From Isoetes taiwanensis (lineage: Eukaryota; Streptophyta; Lycopodiopsida; Isoetales; Isoetaceae): a stretch of DNA of 64,000 nucleotides. The position numbers and the translations under genes are program-made. The notes under the pieces are model-generated. The model ran no database searches and had not been told where the DNA came from. It worked only from the letters and a program-made list of their open reading frames with translations. Positions 56,665 to 64,000 of this stretch are shown piece after piece. The DNA lies in the NCBI GenBank assembly GCA_021234155.1, contig JAJEKV010000260.1:62001-126000 (forward strand), given 5' to 3'. Position 1 is the first letter of the stretch, and every line of letters begins with the position of its first letter.

Positions 56665-57748
56665 TGTTCTGTGTGCTCCCAAGGGCATAGCCGGGAATCG
56701 GCCCCTTGACGCCCATGAGCACGGCTTACCGCTGGTCGCGATTGCCAGGCAGTTGTGATTTAATGGGCCGTGTTGACTGTAATCAGTCTAGTCCGGTGAC
56801 GGGATGCGGGGTAAATGGTAGTAATGGCTAGCGGCGGGTAATGATTCGCTAGGGGGCGCTAATATTATTAAATATTAGCACGACAAGAGCTAGCAGGGAT
56901 TGCCGGGGCAAGAGATTCTGTAGGCTTGCATGGTTAACATTAGATATTAATGTTAACGTAAGTTATATAGGCGATAAGGGCCAATATTATTTAAAAATAA
57001 GCAAGTAATGTTAGCTATGGTTTTAATGTTTATTAAAAAGGTACACGTGGCGGCAAACGGTTGGATGGGTTTCTTAAACCTGATATATATCAGGGAGACG
57101 AAATCGTGGAGGGGATCCAGCTGCCAGAATAGAGAATGGATTTGGATCAAATAAGGGCCTGATCTGGTCGGTTTCGGGCATGCAAGATTGCCCGAGAACT
57201 CAAGATAGAGTTCTATAAAGCATAGGAGACGGTTTCGAGCAGGAGAGAAAATTTGGAGCAGAAATATGGAAGCTAATTTCTGCTAGAATACTTAGTGAAT
57301 TGATCTAAGAGTGGAGCCCTGAGCTCGGATTGGGATTCCGAGGTTGTGGGTGTAGCCCCAAGGCATATGTTGATGCCAGGAGCCAGATTGGGCTTGGAAG
57401 CCGATTCTGCTGTGATAGCTTTCCGGTTGATTCAAGAGATAGCTTGATAAGCGATTCTGCTATCTATACTGTCCGGTTGATTCAAGGATTAGCCCACAGG
57501 GCCGAGATAGCAGCCTAAGGTTGAGATTAAGGCTCCAGGGCAGATTGTTGCTGCCATGGCTGAATTGGGCTTGACAGCCGGTGGACAATCTTCCAGGGAG
57601 GATTCTCTGGAAGAATCCGGATTGATGTGAGAGCATCAAACTATAAGGTCAGTGTGGGGGATAAGGGATCCAAGGTGTGGGCAGTACAGATCGGCGTGGC
57701 ACACGCGGGCAGAGATTGTTCCTTAGGGAAATTTTTTGCGTTGTAACA
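56665..57748 (+). repeat. gypsy 3' LTR, 1084 bp
   Basis: Starts TGTTCTGTGTGCTCCC and ends TTGCGTTGTAACA. It lacks the MITE-like insert of the 5' LTR and differs from it by scattered substitutions and small indels. Confidence 0.92.
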
Positions 57749-57753
57749 AAATT
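57749..57753 (+). repeat. 5-bp target duplication, right
   Basis: AAATT, matching 48536-48540. Confidence 0.85.
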
Positions 57754-57792
57754 GATGGCTGTCTACGTATTTAGAAGTTGGCATTTTTTGTT

Positions 57793-57855
57793 TTTTCTTT
57801 GTTTAAAATTGGAGATATTGGGAAGAAAGGGATACATGATTTGAATAGGTGAACC
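57793..57855. repeat. third copy of the diverged ~65-bp motif
   Basis: TTAAAATTGGAGATATTGGGAAGAAAGGG in a T-rich context, related to 47338-47402 and 47523-47587. The gypsy element and the LINE fragment lie between the second and third copies. Confidence 0.5.
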
Positions 57856-60779
57856 CAGTCCATAATATAGATTACACTTATTGTGCACTTCCTACTTCGA
57901 AAACAAGGTTGCGCATGGAGGGTTGCCCTCCATGGCCGGAGGGTGAAGTGGCTTAAATCATAGTTCAAAGTCATGTTTTGACAATCAATTCAAATTGCTA
58001 CTTCTAGACAATAGAATACGTGATACCATGGCTTTATGGGAATTGGCCTGAAGAAATCTTTCGTGCTCGGCATGGAAGAAGCATTAAAGAAGCATAAGGA
58101 TTAGCAGAGCAGAGAATGGAAATACATGTTTTGTTAGCATAGAAATGCCCTGATCGATTTTTTGTAATGGAGACCTTCAAACATCCGGGGGGGCAGGTTT
58201 TGTAGAGGAATGAAACATTGCGATAGGGCATTGTATCAGCCTCGACTTGCCTGGCATGAACTTATTTTTAATCTGAATACCTTTTCCTACCTCAATAGTC
58301 ATGAATTCAAAAGCAAAGAAGATCTGAAGCATCGGTCTAGAAGTAAAGATCGGTCTAGAAGTAGATGGGCTTCCGTCCAATAAATATGCCTTTAAATGTA
58401 TTAATGACATATAAAGAAGAAAGAATGATTTTGTCATCCAAAGAAAAATTGGAATCTATCACATTAGAAAGAAATAAAAATATAACATCAGCAGTAAAAG
58501 TATTCCATGCAGTAAACAGTACTAGAGATATGCCCCAGTACAAATAGTAGAAACAGATAGTCTAGGGCTTATTATCGAAAATGTTTGACCAAAGTGAAAG
58601 GATTTTTCTTATTAGAAACATACAGGCTAGGCCTTCTTATAGAAGATGTTATAATCAAAGCCCTCCAACGCTCAAACTCCTGTCTGTAAGATAAGATTTC
58701 CAGCATAAGAATACCCATGTGGCAACCAGTGACATGAACGATCTTCTAGCCAAACAAGGTTTACATTTGTAATGTAACAAGTCACTTTAGAATCTGTCAT
58801 GTTAGTTTGTGGTCTTGGATGTTCTTATTTTCTTCTATAAGAGCATATTTGTATGTCTTGTTGCGGTAAAGACAAGTTCAAGTAATATTTCTGAAGGTGG
58901 CGGCGTGACTCCTCAAGAAATCAATTATGTTATCTTGTTCTTTGCTTCTTTTATTTTTGTTTCTCTATATAATTTATATTCAGTTACGGTGTTCTTCTTG
59001 TTTGGTAGGCAATTCTTTACAACCAAATATAGGTATTGCCATATTCTATAATGAGATGTTGTAGCTAAAATTTGACTATTTCCATTTTTCTGCAGAAAAG
59101 TTGGACTTTTAATTGGGTCAAGGGCAGCGATTTTCATCGTGCGATGAAGGATTTCATAATTCAGGGTGGAGTCTTTGTTAAAATTGGGCATTCATCTCTT
59201 TCTTTATAAGCTTTTGCAAAATTTACCAATGTAGTCATCACAGTAGTTCAGGAGTTTTTTGGGGATAGTCTTTGGTTGGTCTATGAAATGGAAACATGCA
59301 TTTTATAATTCAATTTGATCTTCTCATGCCATATTAAAAAATTACGTTAGAATTACAAGTAAGTCTGCAGCAGAAGCCACCCTATTACTACAATGAACCT
59401 TCCTTTCTCATCACCACTCATTTAATTTAATGAGTTGCCTAAAATGCTCTCAGAACTTAAAAATCTCAGGATAACGTGCTTATGTTAACATAGCACTGCC
59501 AATCCAATCCAATTCTAGGAAATGATCAAACTCTAGAGAATGCAAGAAACAAAAGATGACTGTTGAAGATCAAGCACTAATCCAGAAGAAGATCTAACTT
59601 GACATACTAAGAAGAAAGGAAGCATACTAGAGTAAGCAAAATCGATGGTGAAACAGACACAGAGATCCGATGTCATCCATATTCAAGTTCAACACTTGAA
59701 CAATGCGCCAAGGAAGGAAGAAACAAGAGAGCAAGCTAAAAAGCGAGAGATAAAAGATAAGCAATATGTTAAAAAGAACAAGCATGAATTACACAAAGCA
59801 AAAGATGGATGAAAACAACAATGTGAAGTTATTACAAGTTTTCTTCTTCTCGTGGTTTGATCATGCGCACTGAGGAAGAAAGACACCAGTGCCACTTGAT
59901 TCGCAATCCGAGTTGGCGCGCAAAGGAACCAAAGCAGCATGGCGAAGAGACAAATTGCCAATGAGGAAGAGCAGCGGCAGGTGTCGAGGCGGGGTCTATA
60001 TGGCCAACAAGCCTCGTTATGTAGAACTCTGTTATTGTTACCTACATATCATTTATGGTTTTGATGCGGTGGTCTTCCTCGCCTATTTCCCCATATATTT
60101 TCCTCCTCCATTGTCCCATATTGCTGCGCACAAATTGCCAAATTTCACTTTCAAGAGCTTGCTAAGCTTTAAAAGACATAAAATGGCTTCTTTCATCACA
60201 ACCGTAAACTTGGCTTTGTGTCACGAGGAAGATACAAAATGGCATTTGCCTTGTTAGCTTCAGCCCGGAACAAAAACCAGTTTCAATAATGTCTAAAATA
60301 GCGTAAACTGGTTCAACTAATGTGATCCCCGACAAGAATTAGTTGCAAGGAACACGTTAGGTTCAATTCGGGCCAAAAAGTTCTAAATATTTTACAAAGA
60401 AAAAGAAAATAAATTTTCAAAAAATCTAGATCCCGTAAAGGAAAAGGCATGTTAGATCCGGTCAACAAAATAAGAACCCGTTGGGTCTAATTTAGCAGGA
60501 AAAATTCTTGCTCGAAAGGTCAAAAATCAAGTCGAGCGTAATCAATAGATGAAAAGCACGGCATTACATTTAGAAAGGTCAAAAACATGATAAAATCATG
60601 TCAAAAGATGGAAAACCAAAACAGAGGATATACTCGTTGATTAGAAAAAAAATTTCGCTTTCGTAGACTTTGGTTCTAACATTTTTTGGGCATAGATTTG
60701 GGATTTCTCCTTTGAAGCGGGATTAATGCGGTAGAGCGGTGGCGATTTGCAAAAGAGGTGCATATTGAGGCTACATTGC
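57856..60779. other. no gene recognised
   Basis: AT-rich with short frames only. The minus-strand frame 58177-58437 (reading IEVGKGIQIKNKFMPGKS) and the plus-strand frame 59889-60257 have no family match. TCGGTCTAGAAGTA is repeated in tandem near 58333-58361. I see no transposon ends. Confidence 0.4.
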
Positions 60780-61990
60780 GGGAGCAAATTTTGACTTCTC
60801 GGCAACAACCTTGCCATGCTTCCATTTTGAACCTAACCATATCCTACTTGCCGCTGACAGCATGAATCTATCCCCAAGCTTCTTCTTCTTGCTCCTCAAA
60901 TCTCGAATATGCCACATTTCCTTTCACACTTGGGCTCCACTTTGCCCACATTTGAAAAAGAACCACGGATCAATAAAGAAAACTGCGAAACCGCCTAAAA
61001 CCTCAAGAAATGGAGTTTCTTTTTATGATTCAAGCAGGAAAATAAGAACCCACCTCGTTGTTAGACATATGGGTATTCTCGTTAGTAAACCGAGGCAAAG
61101 ATCCGCATTCTTTTTGTAAGTAGATCTTGGGATTATCTTCTGGGTCATCGAGCATAGAATGGGCCATTTGCTCTGCAAGGCTTGAGACAAAATCATCTTC
61201 TTCATTTCGTTCCAAGGACGTAAAGTTTGGTTAGGCTTCATTCTGTCACTTTCATCCCACATTCTACCATGTTTTTCTTTTTCAGAAATGTCTTCAAGTT
61301 AATTGCAATTCTATGTCTACTTGCAATTCAGTTATACAACAAATTTACTTGCAATTCAGTTATACAACAAATTTAGGACTCAAAATATCTTCATATCTAA
61401 CTCAACAAATGGTAGCCTACTACCAGTAGGATCTGCAACAGGAACAATGACAGCTTCAGCTCTCGAATCTCTCATATACTTTGCAATAGCTTCCTCTCCA
61501 AACTCAGAAACTAATGCACTCTCAAAATCTGCAACAATCTTGTTAGCATCATCAGATATGTTCAAACTAGCAAGCTTATTTGTCTGCAGCTCCCTCTCAA
61601 CAATACTGTTCGTAATATCAACGGCACAGGCTCTCAAGATCATCCATGACACAAACCTACAAGAAACATTGCAGATTAGTAACAAGAAACAAAGAATATA
61701 AAAAGAAACACAAAAAACAAGAATGATACTTGCCTTTTGACACAATCCTCAAGCAAACCACCGGATCAAACAAGAACCTAAAATAGAACTCAAACTCGGC
61801 CCTATAGCAAGTATCGGAACACCAAACAAATTAGGAACCGTAAAAAACTTGACTAGAGAACCCGCATGCAAGAATTTTCTTGCAAAATAGGCATCTTGAC
61901 CGCCTTTCAAGTCGTGCTACATGCTCCGCACCACATATTGTAGCAAGAAAGCAACATGCAAGCAAAGAATCTTCCTAAATTTTCTCACCA
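60780..61990 (-). other. possible decayed or unrecognised spliced gene
   Basis: Minus-strand segments look protein-like. At about 61905-61760 is AYFARKFLHAGSLVKFFTVP, a hydrophobic stretch. At 61666-61380, after the acceptor TTTCTTGTAG, is FVSWMILRACAVDITNSIVE with NKLASLNISDDANKIV. At 61215-61063, before a possible GTGGGT donor, is EEDDFVSSLAEQMAHSMLDD. At about 60925-60780 is MWHIRDLRSKKKKLGDRFML. The 61380 segment ends in TGA and is followed by a 29-bp tandem repeat (61316-61375). I know no family for these. They could be exons of one host gene, a pseudogene, or gene fragments in a transposon. Confidence 0.35.
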
Positions 61991-62156
61991 CTTCGGTCCA
62001 TCTTCAAGCAAAGAAAACAGAAATGGCGCCGTAAACTATGACATCGGCTATGGCAAAAGGAAAAACATAGCAAGATTCTTCAAAAACAGAGCAAGATTCT
62101 TCAAAAAACTCGTCCAAATGCTTTCAAACTTTGTCACAATCATCCTAACACTTAGA

Positions 62157-62300
62157 TGGCGCCACCGGAAGCAACAACGGCGATGGCAGAAGGAAAAAAG
62201 AGCAAGAAAAAAATGGCGATGGCGATGGCGATAGCGATGGAGGCGATGGGGATGGCGATGGAGGCGATGGAGGCGACTATGGCAGATGCTGGAGACTGAT
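62157..62300. repeat. GGCGAT hexanucleotide array
   Basis: GGCGATGGCGATGGCGATA and GGAGGCGATGGGGATGGCGA-type units, about 15 imperfect copies. On the minus strand they read as Ile-Ala repeats, an artefact. Confidence 0.85.
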
Positions 62301-63206
62301 GGCGACGATGGAGGCGGAAACCAAGTAGGTGCATTATCTCAAATCAAATATAGTTAAAAACGTGCTTAGTCTAAGTGGATCATAGATGGATTATATTATA
62401 TTATAGATAGCTTAGTTTAGATAAGTCAATCGTGCCCGACCGGAGACGAACAACAGACTGTCGACGATGAATGTAAGCATCGGAATACCACACCAAAGCA
62501 AGCGGATGAATCATTAAGTAATAGTACAGACTGTATACGGCATCAACCAATGATCTCTGGTGAAAGGAGTGTGAGCTAACAGACAGGGAAACAGCAGGGA
62601 AAGAAGCTCCCGGATATGGCGACGGGTAACTCAAATTCTAATTCAAATTTTATTCAAATTTTTTCAAATTTGTATAACGTTAGGAAAAGAAACGAATAGG
62701 AAGGAAAAATAAAAATAAAAGAAAAGAAAAACAAAAGAGGGAGGACGGGCGGACGACGCATAAAATAAAATAAATTGAATATCACTAATCTATAATCAGT
62801 GTAAAATTAAAGAGAACGGACTACGTGGCAAACGGACGATAACGGAAGCAGATCGAACGGCTACAGGGTATGGAACACATGGCATCACGGCATAGAGCGT
62901 GAATAGATAATAAACAAAGAATAATAAGAATAATGAAAAAATTTAGAAAATTTAGAATAAATATGCATGAACTCAACACGAACGACCATCGTTATAATCA
63001 TGACATCTAGGCTAGGTGTAATAATGAAATAATGAAAATATATAGAAAAGGACGATATTTACGTGTGTCAGACAAGTAACAAGGAGGCAGACGGCGAATA
63101 TTCGCGTACGAAAATTCGGAGAGACAAGATAGGACAAGACAAGCATTAAGAGTAGACGGTAGTATTGAATGGCGGGAATTCAGACAGACTTTCGTAACCC
63201 TAGAAA
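62301..63206. other. intergenic, upstream of the PLATZ-like gene
   Basis: AT-rich. TCAAATTTTATTCAAATTTTTTC-type repeats occur at 62632-62672 and AAAATAAAATAAA at 62761. No coding region is visible; this is probably the upstream flank of the last gene. Confidence 0.5.
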
Positions 63207-63216
63207 CTATATAAAA
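63207..63216 (+). promoter_or_regulatory. TATA box of the terminal gene
   Basis: CTATATAAAA, about 140 bases before the start codon, preceded by AACCCTAGAA (telo-box-like). Transcription would start near 63240, giving a 5' UTR of about 110 bases. Confidence 0.55.
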
Positions 63217-63352
63217 CAGTAGATAGACTAATTGTGAGAACAGCGCGCAAGATTTCTCAGCGTTCCGGAATCCCGAGTTCTCAAATTCATACCATCAAGG
63301 AAACGCCAGTGCATCTCCATCTCCGCCTCTGCCACAGCGCAGCTGCTGGAAA

Positions 63353-64000
63353 ATGGATAAGGGAAAGAGGGTAGCAGTCGACAATGTTGGGGAGGAGAAG
63401 AAAATCAGGAAGAGACCCAGATCTGGAGCCCCGGGTAACCTTACGGTGCCCTTTAATCCGGACCTCGAGGAGCTCAACTCGTGGTGTATCTGTGAACCGA
63501 AGTGTCGGTGTTTAGGTCGGGGACTGCCGTCGTGCATTAACTGCGGGCGAGTGCACTGCTTATTCTGCGACAGAATCCACCATGCTCAGGATATGCAGGA
63601 TCATGGCTACACTTTAGGGTTACTGGATGTGCTTGGGGTACTAGGCGACAAAAACGATTCAATAAGGCGCCAGGATCTGGATAGAACTATGCAGTGTTTT
63701 AATCGTCTGCAGATTCATGCGGCAATACAACGGTCGCCAAGATATCAGCACAACCTTACAATCTGCGATCTCGGAAAGGTTTGTATATATTGTTGTGAGA
63801 AGAATCCTGTGGATTTCGTGTGCCGAGCATATGTTGGGAGAAACTTGGAAAAGGTTAGGAAGATCGGAGAGCCGTCGGCAGAAAAAAGAGGCCAAAGAAT
63901 TGAACATGCAGGGTGGGGAAGGGGCAGCAATGGAGGAGAAGGATGGGCGGCATGTAATCTCTTTTGCTTGTTTTCCGTTTTTACTTTTTCTTTTACCTTC
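63353..64000 (+). CDS. PLATZ-like zinc-binding protein, 3' end outside window
   Basis: From the ATG at 63353 the frame stays open for 216 codons to the window edge. A basic cluster, KKIRKRPR (16-23), could be a nuclear localisation signal. Then come two Cys/His groups. One is C45, C47, C51, C53, C61, C64, H68, C69, C72, H76, H77, H84. The other is C138, C144, C147, C148, C157. The arrangement CxxC...CLFCxxxHH...DH and a later CxxCx9C resembles PLATZ, a plant-specific family of AT-rich-DNA-binding repressors. Here the fourth Cys of the last group seems to be replaced. The Gly/Trp-rich stretch after residue 185 may already be past the true exon: GTAATC at 63954 followed by T-rich sequence looks like a splice donor. 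TATA and leader spacing fit a real promoter. Confidence 0.6.
   Translation, partial: MDKGKRVAVDNVGEEKKIRKRPRSGAPGNLTVPFNPDLEELNSWCICEPKCRCLGRGLPSCINCGRVHCLFCDRIHHAQDMQDHGYTLGLLDVLGVLGDKNDSIRRQDLDRTMQCFNRLQIHAAIQRSPRYQHNLTICDLGKVCIYCCEKNPVDFVCRAYVGRNLEKVRKIGEPSAEKRGQRIEHAGWGRGSNGGEGWAACNLFCLFSVFTFSFTF

Larger units (their letters stand above)
48541..57748 (+). mobile_element. complete Ty3/gypsy LTR retrotransposon, defective, nested inserts
   Basis: The 9.2-kb element has LTRs of 1406 and 1084 bp, an AAATT target duplication on both sides and the primer-binding site TGGTATCAGAGC. It also carries gag, pol in gypsy order (protease, reverse transcriptase, RNase H, integrase with C-terminal chromodomain-like tail) and a polypurine tract. 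Each LTR ends in GTAACA, with TGTTACA at the 5' LTR start forming a 7-bp inverted end. Two later insertions sit inside: a 313-bp MITE-like element in the 5' LTR and about 2.4 kb within integrase. Many stops and shifts show it is inactive. The LTRs differ by point changes as well as the MITE, indicating appreciable age. Confidence 0.93.

Noticed and set aside
62152-62334. Ile-Ala repeat protein on the minus strand
   Set aside because: It is the translation of a GGCGAT hexanucleotide array.

Overview
The window looks like nuclear DNA of a land plant with a large, repeat-rich genome. Evidence is one spliced chloroplast-type reductase gene with GT-AG introns, a decayed pentatricopeptide-repeat (PPR) gene of the plant organelle RNA-processing type, a PLATZ-like zinc-binding reading frame, and LTR retrotransposons with an initiator-tRNA-Met primer site. 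Several unusual LINE lineages, a DUF7869-like gene relic and the PPR type would suit a fern or other seed-free plant, but that placement is inference and no species can be fixed from the sequence. There are no bacterial-style operons, CRISPR arrays or rRNA genes, and I recognised no tRNA genes.

Layout: 0.76-1.72 kb is a 19-bp minisatellite. 2.9-6.4 kb is a broken minus-strand Ty3/gypsy pol, split by an unclassified insertion. 6.4-9.5 kb is a 5'-truncated L1-type LINE with a poly-A tail. 9.5-10.4 kb holds a roughly 300-bp direct duplication. 10.4-11.9 kb is a decayed DUF7869-like gene. 12.8-14.4 kb (minus) is the one clearly intact host gene, a four-exon ferredoxin-NADP reductase-fold protein resembling kiwifruit pKIWI502. 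14.7-19.0 kb is a minus-strand LINE of a different clade. 19.6 kb is a Helitron-type 3' terminus. 21-24.3 kb is a second L1-type pseudoelement. 24.35-28.2 kb holds a Helitron-like remnant plus exon-like segments. 29.4-35.85 kb is a large minus-strand L1 bounded by an 18-bp target duplication.

37.7-39.8 kb and 47.6-48.5 kb are two more LINE fragments sharing a pentanucleotide 3' tail. 40.5-41.0 kb is the PPR pseudogene and 41.5-42.3 kb a copia fragment. 43.6-47.2 kb is a copia element with apparently identical 136-bp LTRs around a wrecked interior. 48.5-57.7 kb is a complete but defective Ty3/gypsy element: 5-bp target duplications, a primer site, gag, pol, a polypurine tract, a MITE-like insert in the 5' LTR and a 2.4-kb insert in the integrase. 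57.8-62.3 kb is mostly unassigned, with a possible minus-strand gene near 61 kb. 63.35 kb to the end is an open, Cys/His-rich PLATZ-like coding region that runs off the window.

The genes do not form a pathway. Two single-copy-looking host genes, the reductase and the PLATZ-like gene, bracket about 49 kb of nested transposons, and the nesting order gives a relative chronology of insertions.
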